64,000 bases of DNA from Alkalitalea saponilacus (GTDB lineage Bacteria > Bacteroidota > Bacteroidia > Bacteroidales > Marinilabiliaceae): the NCBI RefSeq assembly GCF_900168165.1, contig NZ_FUYV01000001.1, forward strand, positions 186,001-250,000, read 5' to 3'. Shown piece after piece: positions 48,015 through 56,735 of the stretch (position 1 is the first letter of the stretch; every line of letters starts with the position of its first letter). The notes under the pieces are model-generated. The model saw only the letters and a program-made list of their open reading frames with translations, was not told the DNA's origin and ran no database searches. Position numbers and translations under genes: made by a program.

Positions 48015-49391
48015 ATGAGAGGATTAAGATTGAGTGCGGCTTTGATTGCCAGTTTGATGTTCTTAGTAACAAATGCACAAAACCCTTTTGTGCAAACCAT
48101 GTACACAGCGGATCCGGCTCCAATGATATACAACGATACGTTGTATGTATATACAACACACGATGAGCATACAACTTCCAATTTTTTCACCATGTACGAT
48201 TGGCAGTTGTTTTCAACTACCGATATGGTGAATTGGACAGCTTACGGAACTGTTGCTTCATTGGAAGACTTTAAATGGTCTAATGTAGAAAATGGAGCGT
48301 GGGCTCCTCAAGCCATTGAGCGCAACGGAAAGTTTTATCTTTACTGCCCAATCCACGGAGATGGAATTGGTGTTTTGGTGGCTGACAGACCGTATGGACC
48401 ATTTAAAGATCCAATAGGACGTAGATTGGTGCGTTCATCTGACTACATCTGGGATGATATTGACCCTACAGTCTTTATTGACGATGATGGACAAGCATAT
48501 TTGTATTGGGGAAATCCCGGATTACACTATGTAAAGTTGAATGAAGACATGATTTCATTCGACAAAAGTATAGGTAATAACGGAGTCGTATCTCTCGATA
48601 TGACACCTGAAGCATTTGGGGAAAGAGCTGAGCCAAGTGAAAAATATACTACCAATTACGAAGAGGCACCATGGCTCTATAAAAGAGGCGATATCTATTA
48701 CATGATATTTGCCGCAGTTGGTATTCCTGAATATATTGCCTATTCCACAGCACCTACAGCTGAAGGGCCATGGACATACCAGGGAATAATAATGGGGCGT
48801 CACCCGGGGCTAGCATTTACGAACCATCCTGGTGTAATTGACTATAAGGGGAATTCCTATTTCTTTTATCATAGTGAAGAATTACCAGGGGGTGGCGGAT
48901 TTAACCGTTCTGTTTGTGTTGAACAGTTCGAGTTTAACGCGGATGGCTCATTCCCGGAAATCATTCCAACCAGAGAAGGAATTGTTGAAGGTGTGGCTAA
49001 ATTAAACCCATTTATCAGGGTTGAAGCTGAAACCATTGCATGGTCTGAAGGTCTGAACATTGACAGAGATGAAAAAACAGGTGTTTTTGTCACCAATATC
49101 AATAATGGGAACTACATTAGAGTTCGTGACGTTGATTTTGGTCGTGGAGCGAGAAACTTCAAAGCATCTGTAGCATCAGGAAGAGCAGGAGGTAATATTG
49201 AAATCCGAATAGGAGGGGTTGATGGTGAGTTGCTCGGAACCTGCAAAGTTGAAAATACAGGAGGAGATAAAAATTGGGTCGTTAAATCCTGTAGGCTTAA
49301 GAGGGTGAGAGGTGTTCATGATTTATATTTTGTATTTACCGGTGGTGAAGGTAACTTGTTCAACTTTGATTGGTGGATGTTTAGCAGATAG
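48015..49391 (+). CDS. GH43 with C-terminal CBM6, second copy
   Basis: 458 aa with a signal peptide (about 1-21). Same architecture and length as the protein at 22965: base Asp in MYTADPAPMIY, modulator Asp in WDDIDPTVFIDDDGQAY, acid Glu in NYEEAPWLYKR, then CBM6 (RVEAETIAWSEGL ... NFDWWMF). It has a longer loop near residues 190-215. Probably an arabinoxylan arabinofuranosidase or beta-xylosidase; keeping both copies suggests different side-chain positions. Paired with the upstream GH97. Confidence 0.9.
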   Translation: MRGLRLSAALIASLMFLVTNAQNPFVQTMYTADPAPMIYNDTLYVYTTHDEHTTSNFFTMYDWQLFSTTDMVNWTAYGTVASLEDFKWSNVENGAWAPQAIERNGKFYLYCPIHGDGIGVLVADRPYGPFKDPIGRRLVRSSDYIWDDIDPTVFIDDDGQAYLYWGNPGLHYVKLNEDMISFDKSIGNNGVVSLDMTPEAFGERAEPSEKYTTNYEEAPWLYKRGDIYYMIFAAVGIPEYIAYSTAPTAEGPWTYQGIIMGRHPGLAFTNHPGVIDYKGNSYFFYHSEELPGGGGFNRSVCVEQFEFNADGSFPEIIPTREGIVEGVAKLNPFIRVEAETIAWSEGLNIDRDEKTGVFVTNINNGNYIRVRDVDFGRGARNFKASVASGRAGGNIEIRIGGVDGELLGTCKVENTGGDKNWVVKSCRLKRVRGVHDLYFVFTGGEGNLFNFDWWMFSR

Positions 49392-49444
49392 ATATTATGA
49401 GCGTTAATATGGAACTTTTTTCCTAAAATATTTGGAATGATTTA

Positions 49445-49484
49445 TTAAACCTTTATCCCTCTTATTTGGGGGATAAAGGTTTAA
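49445..49484. terminator. Hairpin between GH43 genes
   Basis: Perfect 15-bp stem (49445-49459 with 49470-49484), ten-base loop, but no T run after it. It may be a weak terminator, or a 3'-end stabilising structure that sets different expression of the two GH43 genes. Confidence 0.5.
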
Positions 49485-49545
49485 TTCGAAATTAACGGCT
49501 TTTGAAAAATCTGATGTTGAAATTCTCATTTTTAATATTAAAAAT

Positions 49546-51126
49546 ATGAAAACTTTACTAAGTTTGGTATTGTTCGTTTTCTTGCTGGCCGGTTGCAAAT
49601 CACAGGCAAACATTGAAGAAGCAAGAGATAAAGCTACAAATCCTGTAGTTTGGGCTGACATTCCTGATATGTCAATTGTTCTTGTTGATGACACTTATTA
49701 CATGGCCAGTACAACCATGCACATGAGTCCCGGATTGCCCATTATGAAATCAAAGGATTTGGTAAACTGGGAAATTGTAAGTTACGCTTATGATATTTTA
49801 GTGGATAATGACAGAATGAGCCTGAGAAATGGCGAGAGTGCATATGGAAATGGTTCATGGGCACCCAGTTTGCGTTATCACAACGGAGTATTCTATGCAT
49901 CAACATTTTCTGCAACATCAGGAAAAACTCACATCTATAAAACCACTGATATAGAAAATGGTACTTGGGAGGAGATATCATTCAGGCCTTCCATTCATGA
50001 CCACTCACTCTTTTTTGACGACGATGGCAAGGTGTATTTGATTGCCGGTGTTGGCAGAATTACTATGGTTGAATTAAAAGAAGATCTTTCCGGTGTAAAA
50101 GAGGGGTCAGAAGTGCTTCTTATTGAAAATGCCAGTGCGCCTGCCGGTGACAATATTATGCTTCCGGCGGAAGGCTCACAGATGTTTAAATTTGATGGAA
50201 AATATTATCTGTTTAATATTACCTGGGTTAGAGGAGGTATGAGAAAGGTAATTATTCACAAGGCTGATCAAATTACCGGACCTTATGAAGGCCGATTGGC
50301 ATTGCGCGACAGAGGCATTGCACAAGGTGGTTTAATTGAGACAACTGAAGGTGATTGGGTGGCATTTCTTTTTCGCGATTTTGGCTCAGTAGGTCGTATT
50401 CCATACATGGTTCCGGCTAAATGGGAAGATGGCTGGCCTGTGCTTGGTGTTGATGGCGTTGTTCCGGATACTCTTGATATTCCGGTAAAAAATATAAATG
50501 CTGCCGGAATTGTTGCTTCCGATAATTTTGAAAGAGAATCAGGAGACAATTCGATGCCATTGGTATGGCAATGGAATCATAATCCTGTAAATGAATACTG
50601 GACGTTGCAAGAACGAAAGGGATATTTTCGCCTAAAAACCTCAAGAGTTGATGAGAATGTTCTGCAGGCAAGAAACACCCTTACGCAACGAACTTTTGGT
50701 CCAGAAAGTTCTGCATCTACAGTCATTGATGTTAGCAACATGAAGGACGGTGATTTTGCCGGTATGATTGCGCTGCAAAGACGATATGGCTTTGTTGGTG
50801 TATCACGTGATGGCAATTCTACATCCATCATTATGGTGAGCAATGAATCTGAGGAGCCCGTTGAATTGGAAAGAATAGAACTGAACCAGGATAAAGTATA
50901 TTTGAAAATTGCTTGCGATTATAATGACAGAAACGATAAAGCATATTTTTATTACAGTTTAGATGGCCAAGCATGGACAGAAATAGGTGAGTCATTACAG
51001 ATGGCCTATACCTTGCCTCATTTCATGGGATATCGCTTCGGATTATTTAACTATGCAACCAAATCGGTAGGAGGTTATGTTGATTTCGGACATTTTGAAA
51101 TTTCAGATAGCATGGGTGGTAATTAG
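49546..51126 (+). CDS. GH43 (GH43_12-like) alpha-L-arabinofuranosidase lipoprotein
   Basis: 526-aa lipoprotein (lipobox LAGC, Cys17, then KSQAN, probably periplasmic). GH43 propeller: base Asp in WADIPDMSIVLV (PDMS instead of the common PDPS; the Asp itself is kept), modulator Asp in IHDHSLFFDDDGKVY and acid Glu in LPAEGSQMFKFDG. The start YYMASTTMHMSPGLPIMKSK is typical of subfamily 12 enzymes from Bacteroides xylan PULs. The C-terminal about 190 residues are the GH43 concanavalin-like domain. It should remove arabinose from arabinoxylo-oligosaccharides. GH51 follows after 77 bases. Confidence 0.88.
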   Translation: MKTLLSLVLFVFLLAGCKSQANIEEARDKATNPVVWADIPDMSIVLVDDTYYMASTTMHMSPGLPIMKSKDLVNWEIVSYAYDILVDNDRMSLRNGESAYGNGSWAPSLRYHNGVFYASTFSATSGKTHIYKTTDIENGTWEEISFRPSIHDHSLFFDDDGKVYLIAGVGRITMVELKEDLSGVKEGSEVLLIENASAPAGDNIMLPAEGSQMFKFDGKYYLFNITWVRGGMRKVIIHKADQITGPYEGRLALRDRGIAQGGLIETTEGDWVAFLFRDFGSVGRIPYMVPAKWEDGWPVLGVDGVVPDTLDIPVKNINAAGIVASDNFERESGDNSMPLVWQWNHNPVNEYWTLQERKGYFRLKTSRVDENVLQARNTLTQRTFGPESSASTVIDVSNMKDGDFAGMIALQRRYGFVGVSRDGNSTSIIMVSNESEEPVELERIELNQDKVYLKIACDYNDRNDKAYFYYSLDGQAWTEIGESLQMAYTLPHFMGYRFGLFNYATKSVGGYVDFGHFEISDSMGGN

Positions 51127-51203
51127 GTTTAATTTGTAACTTATTTTATTGTACATTAAATTATAATCAATAGATTTAGATAAACAGTTGTTTAATTAAT
51201 ATA

Positions 51204-52814
51204 ATGAAAATGATGAAATTTATTGAAATTAACAAAGCGTTTATGATTGCTTTCCTTTTTGTTTTGGGGTATTCAATAAACGTTAACTCAAGCATGGCTC
51301 AGGGGAATAGTCCTGTGAAAATTACAATTAACCCGGATGAGGAAGGGCCTGTTATTAATAGGAATATCTTCGGACATTTTGCTGAACACCTGGGGTTTGG
51401 AATTTATGGCGGTATTTGGGTTGGCCCTGATTCACACATCCCCAATACAAGAGGGATTAGAAATGATGTTGTTGAGGCCTTAAAAGAAATTAAAGTACCA
51501 AACGTTAGATGGCCGGGCGGTTGTTTTGCCGACAGGTATCATTGGCGGGAAGGAATAGGTACACCAGAGGAAAGAAGAGTCAGAATAAATGTAAGTTGGG
51601 GGGGAGCTGTTGAGCCAAATACTTTTGGTTCACATGAGTTTTTTGACTTTTTAAATCAGATAGGCTCTGAAGCATTTGTTTCTGCCAATGTTGGATCAGG
51701 GTCTGTAAAGGATGCATCTGATTGGCTGGAATATCTGACTGCAACAGGAACAGCCCTTGGTGATGAAAGAGCTCGTAATGGCAATCCTGAGCCATACGGA
51801 GTTCTTTTCTGGGGAATCGGAAATGAGACCTGGGGATGTGGAGGCCCTTTTACACCAGAGGAATATATTACCGAACTTAAAAGGCATTTAACTTTTACCA
51901 GCAATTACAACCCAAACGTAAACACTCAATTTGTGGCTGTTGGGCCTGATTCATTTGACGAATATAGTTTTGGTTATACAGAAGCTATTATGGAGGCATG
52001 GGCAGACCGTACCTGGACCTGGGATATACAAGGCCTGGCAATTCATAACTATACTCGCGGTGGCTGGCCGGCAGAGATTCCTGCTACCGGTTTTAATGAA
52101 CTACAGTACGCTGAAGTTATTGAAGAGGCACTTGGAATGGACCAGTATATTGCCAACAACAGGGCTATAATGGATAAGTACGATCCCGACACGGAAGTCT
52201 CAATCCTGGTTTCAGAATGGGGCAGTTGGCTGGCTCCCACTGAAGGGACAGAGCCTGGATTCCTGATTCAGCAAAATTCGCAACGCGATGCAGTAATTGC
52301 CGCCCTGAATTTTAACATATTCACCCGTCATGCTGAGAGGGTACATGGAGCCAATCTTGCTCAGATGGTCAACGTATTACAGTCAGTGATTCATACTGAG
52401 GATGAAAAAATGGTATTAACTCCTACTTACCATGCATTTAGAATGTATGTACCTTTTCAGGATGCAACACGCCTTGCAATTAATTTTGATCCTGGGGTTT
52501 ATCAGGTTGGAGATATCAGCCTTCCACAGGTTGATGCCATTGCAGCAAAAGGAAAAGATGGTCAAATTTATGTTGCTATAACCAATATTGACCCTAATAA
52601 TAGAGCATCTTTTGACCTATCTCTGGACGGATATTCAATTAGAAACGTTAAAGGGGAGACTCTTTATGCAAATGCGATTGATGCAGTTAATACCTTTGAA
52701 AACCCCAATAACGTTAAGCCTAAAGAGATTAAAGCACAGGCTTCTCGTAACAAGGTTTCAGTTACAGTGCAACCTCAATCTGTGACAATTCTTTCAATTA
52801 CAACCAGAAATTAA
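51204..52814 (+). CDS. GH51 alpha-L-arabinofuranosidase
   Basis: 536 aa with a signal peptide (about 1-33; an in-frame ATG at 51213 is a possible alternative start). GH51 opening NRNIFGHFAEHLGFGIYGG; acid/base Glu208 in WGIGNETWGCGG; nucleophile Glu338 in ILVSEWGSW; C-terminal beta domain ends in VQPQSVTILSI. A retaining alpha-L-arabinofuranosidase that acts on arabinoxylan or arabinan oligosaccharides. Family members are often cytoplasmic, but this one carries a clear export signal, so it works in the periplasm. Confidence 0.93.
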   Translation: MKMMKFIEINKAFMIAFLFVLGYSINVNSSMAQGNSPVKITINPDEEGPVINRNIFGHFAEHLGFGIYGGIWVGPDSHIPNTRGIRNDVVEALKEIKVPNVRWPGGCFADRYHWREGIGTPEERRVRINVSWGGAVEPNTFGSHEFFDFLNQIGSEAFVSANVGSGSVKDASDWLEYLTATGTALGDERARNGNPEPYGVLFWGIGNETWGCGGPFTPEEYITELKRHLTFTSNYNPNVNTQFVAVGPDSFDEYSFGYTEAIMEAWADRTWTWDIQGLAIHNYTRGGWPAEIPATGFNELQYAEVIEEALGMDQYIANNRAIMDKYDPDTEVSILVSEWGSWLAPTEGTEPGFLIQQNSQRDAVIAALNFNIFTRHAERVHGANLAQMVNVLQSVIHTEDEKMVLTPTYHAFRMYVPFQDATRLAINFDPGVYQVGDISLPQVDAIAAKGKDGQIYVAITNIDPNNRASFDLSLDGYSIRNVKGETLYANAIDAVNTFENPNNVKPKEIKAQASRNKVSVTVQPQSVTILSITTRN

Positions 52815-52829
52815 TAATTGAATATTAAT

Positions 52830-52870
52830 GAAGCTGCTTATTCAGATTATAGTATCTAATAAGCAGCTTC
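52830..52870 (+). terminator. Terminator-like hairpin after GH51
   Basis: Perfect 13-bp stem (52830-52842 with 52858-52870), 15-base loop, followed by AATCTTC; the T tail is poor. It lies 15 bases after the GH51 stop. Confidence 0.6.
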
Positions 52871-52924
52871 AATCTTCAACTAGCTTCAGTCTTGCCAGTA
52901 CAAAATCCTAATGAAAAATCTATT

Positions 52925-53830
52925 ATGAAGGTATATATACTTACTTTGTTTTTCCTTATAAATATTCCACTTATCGCTCAGGACTATTCGAAAAATTGGA
53001 AGAATGTAAACTACGCCTCTGATACATTGTCATTTCATAATATGGACATCTTCCTTCCATCTGTGGAGAAAGACAGTTACCCCGTTATAGTATACATTTA
53101 TGGGAGTGCATGGTTGTCAAACAGCTCTAAGGGAGCTGATATGAATACCATAGGTAAATCTTTGCTGGATGCGGGGTTTGCAGTAGTCGCCCCAAATCAT
53201 CGTGCCAGTTGGGATGCTTTGTTTCCTGCTCAAATCCATGATGTTAAAGCAGTTATCAGATACATCAGAGCCAATGCTGAGAAATACAGGTTGGACACTT
53301 CTTTTATAGGTATTAGCGGCAGCTCATCAGGAGGTAACCTCGCTGCTATGGCAGGCGTTACCCGAAATGTCAGGAGTTTCACGCTTGAAGGCCAAGAAGT
53401 TGATTTAGAGGGGGAAGTCGGAAGGTATCTTGATTTTTGCAGTTCGGTTGATGCTGTGGTTGCCTGGTTCCCTCCTACAAACATGTTGATAATGGATTCA
53501 TGCGGTGGAACTGATTTTATTCATGATGATGTTAACTCACCTGCATCTCGATATATTGGGGGAGCTATTCAGGAGAATCAAACAAAAACGCTACTCGCCA
53601 GTCCCACAACTTATGCCTCGCCTAACTCACCTCCATTTCTTATTTTTCACGGAAACAACGACAGGGTTGTTCCACATTGTCAGAGCGAAGTCCTCTATGA
53701 AGCACTTAATGATGCCGGAGTTGATAGCGAATTAGTTATTGTTGAGGGTGGAGGCCATGGGCCGGGTGTTCATGAAGAGGAGTATATAAATATGATGGTA
53801 GACTTTTTTCTCCAGGTTTATAAAAACTGA
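52925..53830 (+). CDS. Secreted alpha/beta-hydrolase (BD-FAE/HSL-like), candidate acetyl or feruloyl esterase
   Basis: 301 aa from the ATG at 52925, chosen because a signal peptide (MKVYILTLFFLINIPLIAQ) starts there; the in-frame TTG at 52892 would add a polar extension. Carboxylesterase layout: FLPSVEKDSYPVIVYIYGSA (with G-S-A-W in place of HGGG), nucleophile Ser134 in GISGSSSGGNLA, Asp in FHGNNDRVVP, His in GGGHGPGV. BD-FAE-like enzymes release ferulate or acetate from xylan. It sits between GH51 and GH30 with its own flanking hairpins. Substrate is inferred from context. Confidence 0.8.
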   Translation: MKVYILTLFFLINIPLIAQDYSKNWKNVNYASDTLSFHNMDIFLPSVEKDSYPVIVYIYGSAWLSNSSKGADMNTIGKSLLDAGFAVVAPNHRASWDALFPAQIHDVKAVIRYIRANAEKYRLDTSFIGISGSSSGGNLAAMAGVTRNVRSFTLEGQEVDLEGEVGRYLDFCSSVDAVVAWFPPTNMLIMDSCGGTDFIHDDVNSPASRYIGGAIQENQTKTLLASPTTYASPNSPPFLIFHGNNDRVVPHCQSEVLYEALNDAGVDSELVIVEGGGHGPGVHEEEYINMMVDFFLQVYKN

Positions 53831-53942
53831 TGGATTGAGTTTTTATAGAGATCTCAAAATTGCATACTACAGGATAAAAGTTAAAGCATAAATTACCTAT
53901 GGTAATTTATGAATACTAATTAAGAGAATTGTGCCTTGTAAC

Positions 53943-53971
53943 GAGTCCCGAAACATCGGGACTCATTCTTC
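53943..53971 (+). terminator. Rho-independent terminator after the esterase gene
   Basis: Perfect GC-rich 9-bp stem GAGTCCCGA / TCGGGACTC (53943-53951 with 53956-53964), loop AACA, then ATTCTTCC. Confidence 0.7.
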
Positions 53972-54008
53972 CAAAGAATATGGAACCATAAAAACCAAAA
54001 ATTAACAC

Positions 54009-56606
54009 ATGAAAAAGATATATACTTTAATTTTATTGCCTGTTTTTATTCTGTTTTTGACGGCTGGCGGAATATATGCCCAAACGGCTACAATGGTGAT
54101 TGATAATAGTGTCCAGCATCAAAATATAACAGGCTTCGGAGGGTTTGTAAATGGACCACAATTTCAGTTCAACCACATGACCACAGCACAGGTCCAACAA
54201 TTATGGGGCGAAAATAGCCAAATGGGGTATAATATCATGCGAATTTACATCCCAGTTGGAGAAGAAAATTTTCCACAAGCAATTCCTACTGCCCAACTAG
54301 CGCAATCCCTGGGCGTCATGCTCTTCGCTAGTCCATGGACAATGCCTCCAGAGTGGAAAACCAATAACCACATCAATGCAGTGCATAATGGAATTATCGG
54401 GGAACTTAAAGAAGAACACTACGAAGATTATGCAAACTACTTAAATAATTTCGTTGAATTGATGAGAGAGAATGGGGTGGAGTTAGCCGCCATATCCATT
54501 CAAAATGAACCTGATTATTTACCCGGTTATCATGGATGCCGCTGGTCTCCAGAGCAAATGGCGAATTTTATCAGGGATTACGGTCACATTATTACCGCTC
54601 CAATTATGGCCGCAGAGGGAATTGGGATTACAGATAATTACGCAAATGCCATGTTGCCTGACGAAGTGTTTAATAATCTGGGAATCTTTGCAGGTCACCA
54701 ATATGGACCAATCCAAACTGCTCATAAAAAACTTCAGGAAAAGGGAATGGAAGTATGGCAATCTGAGTTTTTGATAAACTGGAATGCCGACTTACCATCA
54801 GATCGTAATTTTACTTGGTCAATTGATGCTTTTGATTTTGCAATGGCTGTTAACACAGCACTTTTAAGCGATATTAATGCGTGGGTTCATTATGCTTCAA
54901 AACGGTATTATGGCATGATGGGTGATGGAACAAACGGAACACCTTATGGAGTGATTACAAAACGCGGTTATATTCTGAGCCACTTTGCCCAATATACTAC
55001 AGGTACTACACGTGTTGAAAGTTCATGGAGAGGTGGATCTGATATTCTGGATGGGTCGGCCTATTTATCTGCTTCCGGCGATGAGGTAATTGTAAAAGTT
55101 ATAAACCCTTCAGATGACCCATATACTTTAACCATTGATTTACCATTTTACACCAATATGGCTACAAGTATAACCACCACCATCAATGCCAATATGGTAG
55201 AATCAACCATCGATATTCCGGAGGAAACTTTTAGACCAAGAATAGATATTGCTGCTTCAAGCTTCACCACGCTTATTTTTAGTATTGGTGATGATAGACC
55301 TGAATCAGAAATGGAAGGCGTACAGATATTCCCGAATGCAATCGAAAATCAGTTTGTAACCAATCCTTCATTTGGAACCGATTACCAAATGAGTGGACAA
55401 ACTTTTATCTTTGATAATGGAAATCATCTCATTAGTCCAAATACCAACAGCTCTAATGGTTATTTGCAATTGGATGACAGGTATAACAAACTTGTGTTTC
55501 ATATCAAAGAAATATCTTCCCCTGCTACTTACACTTCTGCTAATACAACTTTGTATTACATAAACAGAAATGGGCAAGTACGATCTCATAATTACGGAAC
55601 CATAAGTTTTAATCAGCAAGGAAATTACAATTGGGTTCTTGATATTTCAACCGATGTCTTAACAGATGGTATTACCGGTGTTATTGGGCTTCGTAATGGA
55701 AACTGGACTTCAGTTCTCTCTATTACGTTTGGAGATGTCTATTTTATGATAGGAGATGAGAAGATGTATAAATTCTCCGGGGCATATAGTTCGGGTGATG
55801 GTTTCCTCCTGGATTGTCTTGAAGATATGACAACAACTTCAATTGACTTTTCAGAAGTCACGGGAATACCAGCTGGCACAGATTGGCATTCCATGGCTGT
55901 AAATAAAAATGCAGTGTATTATGTTGGTGAGGAACAAGGTGTAAGTGCTGCAAATCTTATATCTGATAACATTAGTGAGGAATTAATCTTGTCTGATGTT
56001 GGTGGAAGCTTTTATATTCACGAAGATATTACTGTAGGTTCTGCATCTTATACCATACAACTTAATGGGTATAGGATTATTTCACTGCCTTTTGATGCCA
56101 ATATCCCAGAAGATATAGGGGTATATACTCTGGAATATGAATCTGGACATATTTATGGGTATCGTGTTGAAAATGGCGGGATTTATGCGAACACGCCTGT
56201 CCTGGTAGTTGGCAACGGAACTTTTACATTCATTGGAAATGGTTTGGTGTCAACGCAGCAGCAGAGCTTGGTTGATGATATGACTAACGTTTATGTTTCT
56301 GTTAGGGCTCCGAGAAACAGTTATGTGCTTAAAAACGTTGGCGGTATTTACTCTTTTCATCGAGTGCAGAGTGGCGAACAGCATATAATAATGCCATTCA
56401 GTGCCTATTTTGAATTTGATGGGTCCGTTACTGCTGCTAATCTACCTCTTGTGCTGGATGACGTCTCAAACATTAATGACATGCCTGAGTTCCAAGATTG
56501 GAATGATGGCGACAATGTGTATTATGATTTATTGGGCCGTCCTGTAAGAAATCCACAGAAGGGTGTTATTTATATCAAGAACGGAAAAAAAGTGATTTAT
56601 CAATAA
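54009..56606 (+). CDS. GH30 xylanase-type enzyme with long uncharacterised C-terminal region
   Basis: 865 aa with a signal peptide (about 1-24). GH30 barrel and side beta domain at about 28-430: GFGGFVNGPQ start, acid/base Glu167 in ISIQNEPDYL, nucleophile Glu253 in VWQSEFLINW. The size and Gln-Asn-Glu-Pro motif fit the xylanase branch (GH30_8-like), which cuts near glucuronic acid substituents, but the specificity loop was not verified. Residues about 445-640 match no module I recognise. About 660-830 resemble the beta domain of Bacteroidales surface proteins, and the end YYDLLGRPVRNPQKGVIYIK (then NGKKVIYQ) is a secretion-linked C-terminal motif. It stands alone downstream of the 53943 terminator; GH43 follows after 129 bases. 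Confidence 0.88.
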   Translation: MKKIYTLILLPVFILFLTAGGIYAQTATMVIDNSVQHQNITGFGGFVNGPQFQFNHMTTAQVQQLWGENSQMGYNIMRIYIPVGEENFPQAIPTAQLAQSLGVMLFASPWTMPPEWKTNNHINAVHNGIIGELKEEHYEDYANYLNNFVELMRENGVELAAISIQNEPDYLPGYHGCRWSPEQMANFIRDYGHIITAPIMAAEGIGITDNYANAMLPDEVFNNLGIFAGHQYGPIQTAHKKLQEKGMEVWQSEFLINWNADLPSDRNFTWSIDAFDFAMAVNTALLSDINAWVHYASKRYYGMMGDGTNGTPYGVITKRGYILSHFAQYTTGTTRVESSWRGGSDILDGSAYLSASGDEVIVKVINPSDDPYTLTIDLPFYTNMATSITTTINANMVESTIDIPEETFRPRIDIAASSFTTLIFSIGDDRPESEMEGVQIFPNAIENQFVTNPSFGTDYQMSGQTFIFDNGNHLISPNTNSSNGYLQLDDRYNKLVFHIKEISSPATYTSANTTLYYINRNGQVRSHNYGTISFNQQGNYNWVLDISTDVLTDGITGVIGLRNGNWTSVLSITFGDVYFMIGDEKMYKFSGAYSSGDGFLLDCLEDMTTTSIDFSEVTGIPAGTDWHSMAVNKNAVYYVGEEQGVSAANLISDNISEELILSDVGGSFYIHEDITVGSASYTIQLNGYRIISLPFDANIPEDIGVYTLEYESGHIYGYRVENGGIYANTPVLVVGNGTFTFIGNGLVSTQQQSLVDDMTNVYVSVRAPRNSYVLKNVGGIYSFHRVQSGEQHIIMPFSAYFEFDGSVTAANLPLVLDDVSNINDMPEFQDWNDGDNVYYDLLGRPVRNPQKGVIYIKNGKKVIYQ

Positions 56607-56735
56607 GCACTTGATGCGTTAATCAAAGCACGTTTGTTCTTGATCATCGCAAAATCAGAACCTAAATTAAGTTTCAATACTTATATAGAATTATGATGAG
56701 ATCAGAATTATATTAAATTATCAAAAATAGTATTT

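Noticed and set aside
49546-51126. Possible loss of the GH43 catalytic base because PDPS reads PDMS
   Set aside because: The Asp itself is conserved; only the following Pro is changed, so the enzyme is probably active.
52892-52924. TTG start extending the esterase by 11 residues
   Set aside because: The ATG at 52925 begins directly at the signal peptide, and the extension is polar and lacks support.
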